Below the pieces are notes generated by a model. It saw only the letters and a program-made list of their open reading frames with translations, made no database searches and was not told where the DNA came from. Source: DATKPA01 sp051955985 (GTDB taxonomy: Bacteria > Planctomycetota > Phycisphaerae > WQYP01). From it: DNA of 64,000 bases. Location: contig JBQCGD010000020.1 in NCBI GenBank assembly GCA_051955985.1, forward strand, positions 1 to 64,000, read 5' to 3'. This document shows, piece by piece, positions 36,667 to 48,170 of the stretch (the first letter of the stretch is position 1; the number at the start of each line of letters is the position of its first letter). A program made the position numbers and the translations under genes.

Positions 36667-37830
36667 TTACGACGAGATGGGTCGGCGGCGTTTGAGGAGG
36701 AGGGATCCGGCGGCGAGGGCGATGAAGGAGAGAGTGGCGGGTTCGGGGGTAGGGATGAGGACGAAGGCGTGGTCCTGGCCGTTGATTTTGCCGTCTCCGA
36801 CGATGACGCCGCTGTCGTTGATGGCGGTGGCTTCATAGAGGTGCCAGGGGGAACCGGCGGGGAGGAGGTCATTGAGGTCGATCATGGGGCCGGTGAGGTT
36901 GATGAGGAAAGCGTCGGTGGGGCCGGAGGAGGAAATATTGGATTCACCGACGGTTTGGCCGAGATTGTTGATGGCGAGAGCGGAACTGGAGGTACCGCCG
37001 GGGAGTGTGCCGAGGTCGGTATCGGGGGTGATGGCGCCGGTGGGGGAGGTGCGGAAGGCGTGTGTGGCACCGGAGGCGGTATTGGCCCAGCCGACGACGA
37101 GGCCGGAGTCGTTGATGGCGTTGGCGGCGCTTTCGAGTCCGCCGAGTGTGCCGAGGTCGGCAGCGGGGTCGCTGAGGTCGCCGGTGGCGGAGATGCGGAA
37201 GGCGTGGGGGAAGCCGCGGGAGTTTTGGGATTCACCGGCGACCTGACCGGAGGCGTTGATGGAGGAGGCCTGGCTGTTGGCGCCGCCAGGTAAGACGCCA
37301 AGGTTGGATCCGGGATCACCGACCCTTCCGCCGGGGCTGATGCGGAAGGCGCGGGCGCCGGAGGTGGAGTCGGACCACCCAACGACCTGTCCGGCGTTGT
37401 TGATGGAGGCGGCGGCGCTTTCATATCCACCGGTGAAGGTGCCGAGATCGGTGAGAGCGGCGTCGCCGGGGGCGAGGATGAAGGCCTGGTTATGGCCGGG
37501 GGGAATGGTCGCAGCGCCGACGATGACACCGGAATCGTTGATGTGGCTGGGGACACTTTGGTAGCTGTAGGGGCCGAAAGTGCCGATGTAGTTGAAGTAG
37601 CCGAGTGTTTGTCCTGGCTTGGTGATGAAACCGAGTTGCTGGATAGGCCCGGCAGGGATGACCCAACCGGTGACGTGGCCGGAGGCATTGATGCCGGTTG
37701 CGGCGCTGTAGAACTCGCCGGGGTAAGTGCCGAGGTCGAGGATGGAGTAGGACTGTGCGGCACTGGCGGGGGGCGTGATGGCGAGGGAGGCGAGGAGCGC
37801 GAGGGCGGTTAAACAGGTGGTGTGTCGCAT
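36667..37830 (-). CDS. HAF-repeat PEP-CTERM protein
   Basis: A 387-residue exported protein. A signal peptide ends about residue 25 (ITPPASAAQ). The body has at least six HAF-type repeats of about 50 residues, each with a core such as AINDSGLVVGWA ... HAFRTS. It ends with TPEPATLSFIALAAGSLLL and an Arg/Lys cluster, a PEP-CTERM anchor for exosortase. ATG 37830 is chosen because GGGAG lies 8 bases upstream and a signal peptide begins there. It is probably a surface or matrix protein. Monocistronic, to judge from the 337-base upstream gap. Confidence 0.9.
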   Translation of the reverse strand: MRHTTCLTALALLASLAITPPASAAQSYSILDLGTYPGEFYSAATGINASGHVTGWVIPAGPIQQLGFITKPGQTLGYFNYIGTFGPYSYQSVPSHINDSGVIVGAATIPPGHNQAFILAPGDAALTDLGTFTGGYESAAASINNAGQVVGWSDSTSGARAFRISPGGRVGDPGSNLGVLPGGANSQASSINASGQVAGESQNSRGFPHAFRISATGDLSDPAADLGTLGGLESAANAINDSGLVVGWANTASGATHAFRTSPTGAITPDTDLGTLPGGTSSSALAINNLGQTVGESNISSSGPTDAFLINLTGPMIDLNDLLPAGSPWHLYEATAINDSGVIVGDGKINGQDHAFVLIPTPEPATLSFIALAAGSLLLKRRRPISS

Positions 37831-38167
37831 GGTGTTGACTCCCGATGCTGAAAGGGTTGTGGGGTGGCGCGGTGATGGAAGAGGTTTATAAATCACTCCA
37901 AGCCGCGACTTCTCCCTTTGACGTGACGGAACGATTATGAATCGGGAATGGGGAGTCGTCAAAAAAAATGTGGGTGTGTGAAGTCGAAGGGGGAGTGTTT
38001 GGGATCCATGTATCGCCGCCGCACATGAAACCACGCACACACGCCTACATACAGGAAGTGGTCTTTTCATTGTGTTCGATGCACGCGATCGTGATCGAGG
38101 AGATGGGCACTGCGGTGCCCCCGGGTCGACACGACCCGGCTCTGTGGGGTGGGGGGTTCGATTGGAG
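37831..38167. other. Intergenic region
   Basis: A 337-base gap between two PEP-CTERM genes read in the same direction. It has an AT-rich stretch at 37915-37975, a likely promoter zone for the HAF-repeat gene. No gene was seen. Confidence 0.4.
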
Positions 38168-38749
38168 TTACGATTGGCGACGGCGTTTTAGCAGGAGTCT
38201 TGCGGCAGCGCATGCGGTGAGGGAGGCGGTGGCGGGTTCGGGGGTGGCGGTGATTGTTGGGAGGACGTTGAGGGTGAAGGAGGTGGCTTCGGTGAGTTCG
38301 GGGGTGCCGGCGTAGGCGTAGGAGGTGGTGGTGGGGTAGTAGCCGAAGTAGATGGGGGAGTAGCCGGCCATTGTGGCGGGGGTGTCGGCGGAGGTGAAGG
38401 AGAAGCCGGGGAGGGATTGGCCGGCGGGGAGGGGGGTGTTGGCGATCCATTGGATGGAGTAGCCGTCGCCGTAGTAGGAGTAGGGGTCGTTGATGATGTT
38501 GGCGGTCCAGCCGGCGGGGGATTGGACGTTGAGGGGTTGGGAGGGGAGAAAGTCGAGGCCGGGGACCCAGGCGAACCAGAAGGAGCCGACGTTCGTCGTG
38601 CCGGTGTTGTGCAGGGTGATGTCGTATTGAAAGGAGGTGTCCGTGGGGCTGGAAATCGGCAGGATGGTGCCGTCGGCCTGAAGTGAGGCGAACGCGGCAC
38701 CGGCGGGGAAGAGGGCGCAGAGAATCGCAACGGCAATGCGTTTGTTCAT
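38168..38749 (-). CDS. PEP-CTERM protein
   Basis: A 193-residue exported protein. Signal peptide to about residue 21 (FPAGAAFA), a beta-rich body with NTGTTNVGSFWFAWVPGLDF, and a C-terminal PEP-CTERM segment (ATPEPATASLTACAAARLLL then Lys/Arg). GGGAGAAAATC precedes ATG 38749. Function is unknown; such short single-domain members are thought to be matrix or surface components sorted by exosortase. Confidence 0.85.
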   Translation of the reverse strand: MNKRIAVAILCALFPAGAAFASLQADGTILPISSPTDTSFQYDITLHNTGTTNVGSFWFAWVPGLDFLPSQPLNVQSPAGWTANIINDPYSYYGDGYSIQWIANTPLPAGQSLPGFSFTSADTPATMAGYSPIYFGYYPTTTSYAYAGTPELTEATSFTLNVLPTITATPEPATASLTACAAARLLLKRRRQS

Positions 38750-38903
38750 GATTTTCTCCCACGGGTTGAAGTTCCGCTGGGGAGTGCCGCCACAGGGGGG
38801 GGATTATTCGGTCCGTCTGAAAATTTTATGGGGAGGGATCTTCGGGGGCTGTCGCGCCAGGGAACGGGCGTTCTCTCCCGCTGGCGGCGATGCATGCACC
38901 GGT

Positions 38904-39740
38904 TCAATCGAAGAGGGCGGCGTTGGATTTGTTGTTGGCGACGAGGGCCCACGTGCAGGGATTGCCGTAGCCGGGCCAGATCGAGACCACATGCCCGTGG
39001 CTGGCGGAGGCGAGGGTGGTGGTGAAAGTGGGGGGGAGGTGGAGCGGCTTACCATCGAACTGATAGAGCGTGAAGGTGGAGGAGCCGTTGGTCCAGCGGG
39101 TGAAGGCGGCGTGGGTGGCACCGAAGGCCGCGACGCCGCCGCCCAGGAGGGTGAGCGGCTTTTTGGGTGCAGGCACGATGGGGGGGAACGGCATGTCGTA
39201 CGGCTTCATGGCGGAGGTGAGGGCTTCTTCGACCGCGTGCGGGTCGCCGGAGGTGATGGTCAGCGGCGGCGGGGCGTCGTGGAGTGCTTCGGCGAGGTCG
39301 GCGATTTCCACGGCTTTCGGGGCGGCAAGGGCGAACGACTGGGGCGTGGTGTCCGACCGCGGCATGTTCCAGATCGCGATCCCCGCGAGCGGGAGAAGGA
39401 TCAGAAGGCAGGCGGCATACAGGCGGAAACGGCGCGGCGAGATCCTGGCCAGCGGCGTGCGCGCTGCTGGCTCGTCGAGGGCGACCGAGGGCGTGCCGGC
39501 CGCAGCCGCCGGCGCATCCGGGATTCGAAGGAGCCTGGACTGAAGATCCGGCGGAACTTCCACTTCCGGAAGCGAGCCGTAGAGGAGGTCGGTTTCGTGC
39601 ATCATGTGCCTCCACATGGCGCGCTCGGCATCAGGCAGGGAGGCGAGTTCCTGCTCGAGGTCGGTGCGGCGTGGGTCGCCCGGGGGCAGGGATGCAAGTT
39701 CGAGGAGGCGGGCGAGAGAGGGATCGAAAGGTTCAGTCAT
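38904..39740 (-). CDS. Probable anti-sigma factor (single-pass membrane)
   Basis: A 278-residue protein. The cytoplasmic N-terminus (about 1-100) is acidic and helical (LARLLELASLPPGDPRRTDL, ELASLPDAERAMWRH), one transmembrane helix spans about 106-126 (YAACLLILLPLAGIAIW), and the remaining about 150 residues would be extracytoplasmic. The ATG at 39740 overlaps the end of the ECF sigma gene by 8 bases and has GGAGG upstream, so the two are translationally coupled. That arrangement and topology are characteristic of an anti-sigma factor, although the N-terminal zinc anti-sigma motif (HxxxCxxC) is absent. Confidence 0.75.
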   Translation of the reverse strand: MTEPFDPSLARLLELASLPPGDPRRTDLEQELASLPDAERAMWRHMMHETDLLYGSLPEVEVPPDLQSRLLRIPDAPAAAAGTPSVALDEPAARTPLARISPRRFRLYAACLLILLPLAGIAIWNMPRSDTTPQSFALAAPKAVEIADLAEALHDAPPPLTITSGDPHAVEEALTSAMKPYDMPFPPIVPAPKKPLTLLGGGVAAFGATHAAFTRWTNGSSTFTLYQFDGKPLHLPPTFTTTLASASHGHVVSIWPGYGNPCTWALVANNKSNAALFD

Positions 39741-40287
39741 GGCCGCCCTCCTGTTTGACGGCAGCCAGCGGGGAAGCGGATGGGCCCAGAGCAGCGCGAA
39801 GGAGTTGTCGGGCGCGATCGAGCCGGGAGAGGACGGTGCCGAGAGGAATGTTGAGGGCGTCTGCGGTTTCGCGGCATGTGTTACCTTCGAGGAAAACCAT
39901 GAGGAACGTTTCGCGGATCCTGGGGGCGAGGGTATTGAGGGCGTTCTGGAGCAGCTCCTGGTTGGCGAGGGATTCCAGCGGCGAGGTGACTTCGGGAGCG
40001 GGCTGGGCATCGAGGGTGTCGGCGTCGTGGGAGGTGCGGAGGTGATGGCCGTGGTCGCGGATGAGATGGGCGTACCGGAAACGGAGTATCTGGAAGAGCC
40101 AGGCGCGGGGGTGGTCGGGCGGCTCCTTTTTTTCGAGCGATCGCCACGCCTCGGTGAACGTTTCCTGCAGCAGGTCCTCGGCCGTTTCGCGTTTGCCGGC
40201 AAGCCGAAAAGCGAAGCGGTAAAGCTCCGCCGAGTGGGCGCGAACCCACTCTTCGTACTGCACGTAGCGCGGATCGGCGTGATCCAT
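39733..40287 (-). CDS. ECF RNA polymerase sigma factor
   Basis: A 184-residue ECF sigma factor. Region 2 is clear (LYRFAFRLAGKRETAEDLLQ, ETFTEAWRSL, PRAWLFQILRF) and region 4 ends the protein (LAPRIRETFLMVFLEGNTC, ETADALNIPLGTVLSRLDRA). It would direct RNA polymerase to promoters of a stress or envelope regulon. The membrane protein encoded immediately downstream and overlapping by 8 bases is its likely anti-sigma factor. The PEP-CTERM gene next downstream could belong to its regulon; that is inference. Confidence 0.93.
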   Translation of the reverse strand: MDHADPRYVQYEEWVRAHSAELYRFAFRLAGKRETAEDLLQETFTEAWRSLEKKEPPDHPRAWLFQILRFRYAHLIRDHGHHLRTSHDADTLDAQPAPEVTSPLESLANQELLQNALNTLAPRIRETFLMVFLEGNTCRETADALNIPLGTVLSRLDRARQLLRAALGPSASPLAAVKQEGGHD

Positions 40288-40443
40288 TGGTTTCCACCCG
40301 GTTTGCGGGGATGTTCAGGGTCCCCTGATTCTAACGGGAAGTGCCGAAGTGGCGGGTATTTATTCGATGGGAATGGACGGGAGGCAGGATTGCACGGGTA
40401 TGATGGGGGGATCGGTGTGTATTTTGAATTCTGAGTGATAAGC

Positions 40444-41664
40444 ATGGAATTACGGGATCAGGCGGCCGGCGCGGGGGAAATGGCGGAGGTGCTCGGGCGG
40501 GAAGACCTGGTGCGGGCGGTGTTTGGCGGGAGACGCCGCGGCCGGGGCGGGGGGGGAGAGTACCGGTTCGAACGGGTCGTGGTGCGGGCGATCGAACTGC
40601 GTGGCGAGCGGATGGTGCAGGTGTCGCGGTTTGATGGCAAAAAGGATTTTTCAAAAAACGTGGAGCCCGGCGAGCTGGTCGCGGAACTCGCCGATGTGCT
40701 GGCGGCGGGGTTTGCGAACGTGCACGTGACGACGCGCGGCGAGGAAATTGATTTTCGCCTCACGAAAAAGGGGCAACTCCAGGTGGGCCGGAGAAAGCGG
40801 GAGCCGGCGGCGGCCGGAGCGGAAAGGGTCGAAGGGCACAACCGCGTGAAGGAGGTTCCGCTGCCCGAAGGCAAGGCCGATCACGTGCTGCAGGCGATGG
40901 GAATCATGACGCGCGAGCAGACCGTCCGGCCGACGATGCGGGCGAAGTTCACGCAGATCAACGAGTTTCTGCGCGTGATGGAAACGGTGCTGGGAGGCCT
41001 GGAGATGGAGGGGGGGCGTGAATTGCAGATCCTGGATTGCGGGTGCGGGTCGAGTTACCTGACGATTGCCGCCCATCACTGGCTCAACGACGTGAAGCGG
41101 ATCCCCGCGCGGGTCCTCGGCGTCGATGTGAACGAAGAGGTGATTCGGAAGTCCGTCGAGAAGGTGGACGCGGCGGGGGGCGAGCGGCACGGGCTTGAGT
41201 TTGCCGCCGGCCGGATCGGAAGTCTCGAGGGGGTGAAGCCGGACATCGTGCTGGCGCTGCATGCGTGCGACACGGCGACGGACGATGCGATCGCGCAGGC
41301 GATTCGCTCGGAGGCGAAAGTGCTCCTCGCCGTCCCCTGCTGCCACCGCGACCTGAACGGAAAAATCGAGGTTGCGGTGCTGAAGCCGATCGAGCGCCAC
41401 GGCATTCTGCGGCAGCGTTTTGCGGACCTCGCGACGGACGCTTTCCGCGCGCTGGTGCTGCGGATCATGGGATATCGCGCCGATGTGATCGAGTTTATTT
41501 CCCCCGAACACACCGCGAGAAACCTGATGATCCGCGCCGTGCGAACGGGCGCCGGCAGCCCCGAAGCCGCGCGGGAATACCGGGAATTCAAGGCGTTCAC
41601 AGGCGTAACGCCCTACCTGGAAAAAGCGTTGGGCGAGGAGTTTGCGAAGCGCGTCGCCCCGTGA
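40444..41664 (+). CDS. SAM-dependent methyltransferase with unusual N-terminal domain
   Basis: A 406-residue protein. The C-terminal half (about 175-390) is a class I methyltransferase: LDCGCGSSYLT (motif I), LGVDVNEEVI, ALHACDTATDDAI and AVPCCHRDL, resembling the Methyltransf_32 family. The N-terminal about 120 residues carry Arg/Gly-rich and Lys-rich patches (RRRGRGGGG, FDGKKDFSKNV, LTKKGQLQVGRRKRE), suggesting RNA or DNA contact. The substrate is unknown; rRNA or tRNA is plausible. ATG 40444 is preferred to an in-frame GTG at 40435. It is divergent from the sigma operon. Confidence 0.8.
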   Translation: MELRDQAAGAGEMAEVLGREDLVRAVFGGRRRGRGGGGEYRFERVVVRAIELRGERMVQVSRFDGKKDFSKNVEPGELVAELADVLAAGFANVHVTTRGEEIDFRLTKKGQLQVGRRKREPAAAGAERVEGHNRVKEVPLPEGKADHVLQAMGIMTREQTVRPTMRAKFTQINEFLRVMETVLGGLEMEGGRELQILDCGCGSSYLTIAAHHWLNDVKRIPARVLGVDVNEEVIRKSVEKVDAAGGERHGLEFAAGRIGSLEGVKPDIVLALHACDTATDDAIAQAIRSEAKVLLAVPCCHRDLNGKIEVAVLKPIERHGILRQRFADLATDAFRALVLRIMGYRADVIEFISPEHTARNLMIRAVRTGAGSPEAAREYREFKAFTGVTPYLEKALGEEFAKRVAP

Positions 41665-41688
41665 AGAGGCGGCGGCGCAGACAATGAA

Positions 41689-41716
41689 AGCGGCCTCAGC
41701 ACGGGCCAAGGCCGCT
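41689..41716. terminator. Hairpin between convergent genes
   Basis: AGCGGCC (41689-41695) pairs with GGCCGCT (41710-41716) across a 14-base loop, between the methyltransferase stop and the convergent SDR stop. No T-run, so it is only a possible bidirectional terminator. Confidence 0.4.
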
Positions 41717-41744
41717 GTGGTGATCCTGGTTGCAACTTCCCGCC

Positions 41745-42512
41745 TCAGACGGAGACCGGAGCGGCGGGGGATTGCGCTGCGAGCCACTGCTCAAGACGGG
41801 TGGGGGCCAGACGGTCGGCACGGTCGGGGACGAGCGACCGTTCGGTCACCTTCACGCCGTAATAGGGGGCTTTGGGATCGCTGATCACGCTTCGCGCGTC
41901 GCCCGTGGCGGCGAGGAATCTGCGGACCGCTTCATCGATGCCCATCGGCTCGGGGCCGGCGATTTCGACGATGCGGTTCAGCGGCCCGCCGAGGGCGTAA
42001 TCCGCCAGCAGCGCGGCGACGTCGTCGGCGGCCAGGGGCTGCATGAGCGCCGGGGGAAGGTGAACGGATTGGCCGACGGTGCCGGCCTGCGCGATGCCGC
42101 CGAGAAACTCGAGGAACTGTGTCGCGCGGACGATCGTGTAGGGGACGTTGCCGGCGGCGATCAGTTTTTCCTGCACCAGCTTGGCGCGGAAATAGCCGCT
42201 CTCCTGCAGCCGATCCGTTCCCACGACGGACAGCGCGACATGATGCGCCACGCCCGCCGTGGATTCGGCGGCCAGAAGATTGCGCGTTGAGGTTTCGAAA
42301 AACTTCATGACGGCGGCATCTTCCCACGAGGGGGCATTCGTCACGTCGACGACGGCATGCGCCCCGGTGAGCGCCTCCGCCAGCCCTTCCCCGGTAATGG
42401 TGTTGACGCCGGATTTGGGCGAGGCGGGGACCGCTTGATGGCCGCGTTCCGTGAGCTTCTTACAGAGTCTTGATCCAATGAGTCCCGTTCCGCCAATGAC
42501 GACGATTTTCAT
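41745..42512 (-). CDS. NAD(P)-binding SDR/NmrA-type protein
   Basis: A 255-residue atypical short-chain dehydrogenase/NmrA-like protein. GGTGLIG at residues 7-13 binds the dinucleotide; VVDVTNAP, HVALSVVGTDRL and RATQFLEF are typical of the YtfG/NmrA group, in which several members are quinone reductases or redox sensors rather than sugar epimerases. The Tyr-x-x-x-Lys pair of classical SDRs is degenerate here (GYFRAKLVQEK), so catalysis is not certain. AAAGGTGG precedes ATG 42512. Confidence 0.85.
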   Translation of the reverse strand: MKIVVIGGTGLIGSRLCKKLTERGHQAVPASPKSGVNTITGEGLAEALTGAHAVVDVTNAPSWEDAAVMKFFETSTRNLLAAESTAGVAHHVALSVVGTDRLQESGYFRAKLVQEKLIAAGNVPYTIVRATQFLEFLGGIAQAGTVGQSVHLPPALMQPLAADDVAALLADYALGGPLNRIVEIAGPEPMGIDEAVRRFLAATGDARSVISDPKAPYYGVKVTERSLVPDRADRLAPTRLEQWLAAQSPAAPVSV

Positions 42513-42843
42513 GGTCCACCTTTCGTTGTGCCAGAAATTCGGGCCGAGGATTTCCGAGAACGACTCGGACTCTTTTGTGTTGCGAAGTCTGCCGTGCCAG
42601 TGGTCTGAATGCGGAGCCGCTGAGGAGAGAGGAATGTCCCGCCGATCATGTGCGCGAGCAGGAATCCCCGTCGAGGTGCGGCGATCGTAGCATGGCGGCC
42701 CCCGCAAAGACAGACGAGAGGCTGCACTTTCATTTTCGCATGAGGATATGTCCGAGGACGTCGAGTAAAGGTACCGGGTGCCATGCACGCGCTGGGCTCG
42801 TCGCCGGCGGCACTCTCGCTTACACTCGCGGCAGGAGGTTGCT
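42513..42843. other. Divergent intergenic region
   Basis: A 331-base gap between the SDR and the aldo/keto reductase. No gene was seen. The promoter of the latter probably lies around 42815-42835 (TTACACT as a -10-like box). Confidence 0.4.
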
Positions 42844-43827
42844 ATGCACTATCGCAAATTTGGCCGGACGGGGTGGGATGTTTCGGAAGTCAGCTTCGGG
42901 GCGTGGGCGATCGGGGGATCGTGGGGAGATGTGGATGACGGGCAGTCGCTTGCGGCGATGAAGAAGGCGCTCGAGCTCGGGGTGAATTTCTTCGACACCG
43001 CCGATGTGTACGGCGACGGCCGCAGCGAGCAGTTGATCCGCCGCCTCCGCGAGGAAACCAAAACGCCGTTCTACGTGGCGACGAAGGCAGGCCGGCGGCT
43101 GAATCCCCACGTCGCGAGCGGCTACAACAAGCAGAACCTGACGGCCTTCGTCGATCGCAGCCTCAAAAATCTCGGCGTCGAAGCGCTGGACCTTGTCCAG
43201 CTTCACTGCCCGCCCACCGAGGCCTATTACCAGCCGGAGACGTTCGCCGCGATGGACGAACTCGTCCGCGCCGGCAAGATCCAGCACTACGGCGTCAGCG
43301 TCGAAAAGGTCGAAGAGGCCCTCAAGGCGATGGAGTTCCCCAACGTGCAGTCGGTGCAGATCATCTTCAACATGTTCCGGCAGCGGCCCGCGGAACATTT
43401 CCTCGGCGAGGCGAAAGGGCGCGGCGTCGCCACGATCATCCGCGTGCCGCTCGCGTCCGGGATGCTGACCGGAAAGCTTTCGCGCGCTTCCACGTTTGCC
43501 CCCGACGATCACCGCAACTTCAACCGCCACGGCGAGCAGTTTGATGTCGGCGAAACCTTCTCCGGCGTTCCCTACGACATCGGCCTGGAAGTGGTCGACG
43601 AGTTGAAGAAACTCGTGCCTGCAAACGCGACGCTCGCCCAATTGGCTCTCAAATGGATCCTGATGTTTGATGGCGTTTCGACGATCATTCCCGGGGCGAA
43701 AACCCCGAAGCAGGTCGAGGACAATGCGCAGGCATCGGCACTTCCCTCCCTCACCGAGCAGCAGATGCAGACGGTTCGCACGCTCTATGACGAGCGCATC
43801 CGGCCGCACGTTCACCAGCGGTGGTGA
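42844..43827 (+). CDS. Aldo/keto reductase
   Basis: A 327-residue (beta/alpha)8 NADPH-dependent oxidoreductase. The catalytic tetrad is complete: Asp51 and Tyr56 (FFDTADVYGDG), Lys81 (ATKAGRR) and His121 (QLHCPP). The C-terminal GAKTPKQVEDN motif is the cofactor-binding loop. The substrate is unknown; close relatives act on sugars and small aldehydes. ATG 42844 has AGGAGG 5 bases upstream. It converges with the glycosyltransferase gene, ending 6 bases from it. Confidence 0.93.
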   Translation: MHYRKFGRTGWDVSEVSFGAWAIGGSWGDVDDGQSLAAMKKALELGVNFFDTADVYGDGRSEQLIRRLREETKTPFYVATKAGRRLNPHVASGYNKQNLTAFVDRSLKNLGVEALDLVQLHCPPTEAYYQPETFAAMDELVRAGKIQHYGVSVEKVEEALKAMEFPNVQSVQIIFNMFRQRPAEHFLGEAKGRGVATIIRVPLASGMLTGKLSRASTFAPDDHRNFNRHGEQFDVGETFSGVPYDIGLEVVDELKKLVPANATLAQLALKWILMFDGVSTIIPGAKTPKQVEDNAQASALPSLTEQQMQTVRTLYDERIRPHVHQRW

Positions 43828-43832
43828 ACGGA

Positions 43833-44960
43833 TCAGCCCCGGGGCAGCGCGAGAGTGGTTTCAACGATGTCGAGGATGCCTCGGCGGAAGTGGGACCAGG
43901 TGAACCGGAGCGCGTGCGCGCGGATCTGGTCCGGCGGGAGAATCGCTGATTTCTCGAAGCGCTCGAGCGCCCGTTGCAGGGACGGCACGGTCTGCTGGTC
44001 GAAGAAAATCCCGGTTCTTTCCGCGATCACCGTTTCTGTCGCCCCGCCCGCGTTGTACGCAATGACCGGCGAGCCGCACGCCTGCGCTTCCAGCGGCGTC
44101 AGGCCGAAGTCTTCCTCGCCCGGAAAGAGGAACGCGCGGCAGCGCTGGTAATGCCCGCGAACGATGTCGTCCGGCTGCCGCCCGAGGAGCCGAATATTCG
44201 ACGCCCCCTGGGCCATGCGCTGCAGCTTGGCTTCATCCGGACCGCCGCCGATGATCACCAGCTTCCGCGACGTCCCGGCAAATGCCCGCACCGCCAGGTC
44301 GATCCGCTTGTACGGCACCAGGGCGGACACAATCAGGTAGAAATCCTCGCGCGGCTGCGTCGCCAGCGTGAAGTAGGCCTCATCAATCCCCGGATGCACC
44401 ACCGCCGCGTCACGGTGATAAATCCGCTGAATCCGTTCCGCCACGGTCCGCGAATTCGCGATAAACGTCGCCACCCCCTCGTTCCGCCGGTCAAACGCCC
44501 GCAGCGCGGGAATCACCGCCGCCAGCGCCAGCCGCTTGGGCGACCACTTCGGCAAATACTGATCCTCCATCCCCCAGATGTACCGCATCGGCGTGTTGCA
44601 GAAACAAATGTGCGGCTTCGCCGCGGGAACCGCCACCCCCTTCGCCACCGCATGCGACACGCTGAACACCAAATCGCATTCCCCATCCAGCTCCAGCCCC
44701 CGCACCGCGCGCGGGAAAAACGGCAGATAGTTGCGATACGTCGCCCCAATGTTCGGCATCTTCTGCAGAAAACTCGTCCGCGCCACGCGCCGGTCGATCT
44801 CCGAATCCGTGCTCCCCGGCACATGCACGAGCGTCGCGATCCGCGAGTTCGGAAACAGCCGCACCAGCTCCAGCAGCACCTTCTCGCCGCCACGCAATCC
44901 CGTCAGCCAGTCATGCACGAACCACACGCGCAGCGACGAAAAATCAGAAGTGGATTCCAT
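43833..44960 (-). CDS. GT4-family glycosyltransferase
   Basis: A 375-residue GT-B fold retaining glycosyltransferase. The N-terminal domain begins VWFVHDWLTGLRGGEKVLLE; the C-terminal domain has IVSALVPYKRIDLAVRAF, IIGGGPDE, and the EX7E motif PGEEDFGLTPLEAQACGSPV that binds the nucleotide sugar. Relatives add mannose or other sugars to exopolysaccharide or lipid-linked chains. It is divergent from aconitase across a C-rich stretch. Confidence 0.92.
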   Translation of the reverse strand: MESTSDFSSLRVWFVHDWLTGLRGGEKVLLELVRLFPNSRIATLVHVPGSTDSEIDRRVARTSFLQKMPNIGATYRNYLPFFPRAVRGLELDGECDLVFSVSHAVAKGVAVPAAKPHICFCNTPMRYIWGMEDQYLPKWSPKRLALAAVIPALRAFDRRNEGVATFIANSRTVAERIQRIYHRDAAVVHPGIDEAYFTLATQPREDFYLIVSALVPYKRIDLAVRAFAGTSRKLVIIGGGPDEAKLQRMAQGASNIRLLGRQPDDIVRGHYQRCRAFLFPGEEDFGLTPLEAQACGSPVIAYNAGGATETVIAERTGIFFDQQTVPSLQRALERFEKSAILPPDQIRAHALRFTWSHFRRGILDIVETTLALPRG

Positions 44961-45019
44961 TCCGCCATCCTATCCCGCCCCGCAAAAAATAAAACTTGAA
45001 CCTTCCGAACCAACCAACT

Positions 45020-45072
45020 CCCGCCCCCGCCCCTCCCCCGCTCCCCCCGCCCCCCCCGCTCCCCCCGCTCCC
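45020..45072. other. C-rich tract with G-quadruplex potential on the minus strand
   Basis: Runs of 3-9 C separated by one to three bases (for example CCCCCCGCCCCCCCCGC) mean at least four G-runs on the minus strand. It lies in the divergent promoter region of the GT4 gene and aconitase. Confidence 0.45.
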
Positions 45073-45089
45073 GCGACCGCCGTCCAATA

Positions 45090-45118
45090 TCGCCAACGGG
45101 CACCGTTTTTTGTAGAAT
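45090..45118 (+). promoter_or_regulatory. Possible promoter of aconitase
   Basis: TCGCCA (45090-45095), 17 bases, then TAGAAT (45113-45118), about 45 bases before the acnA start. The -10 box is good and the -35 box poor. Confidence 0.35.
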
Positions 45119-45162
45119 GCAGGGCTTCTATTTTTCTTACTGTGAATGCAGAAGGAATTGCG

Positions 45163-47898
<2,736 letters not shown>

Positions 47899-47932
47899 TT
47901 CATCTGAAAAATTCTTGAAAGAGAATCCAAGA

Positions 47933-47966
47933 CGCTGCCGCGACAACGGCAGCGTTCTTTCATTTT
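47933..47966 (+). terminator. Terminator of aconitase
   Basis: CGCTGCCG (47933-47940), loop CGACAA, CGGCAGCG (47947-47954), then TTCTTTCATTTTT. A good rho-independent terminator 35 bases after the stop. Confidence 0.85.
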
Positions 47967-48170
47967 TGCCCCGCACCACCCCAATCAGGGGACGGCAGAT
48001 TGTCGGGCAGAGGCGACAAGTGGAACACCCGCCGCACGCCGCATCCTGCCGCTGCTGCCCTGAATCCACCCAAGCTCCGCCGGGCATGCAATTTGATGAG
48101 GTGCGATCAGCGTGGACCGCGTAGCCAATCTGACCTGCATCTCTCTCCTCATTTCGCTCGGAGTGCATCG

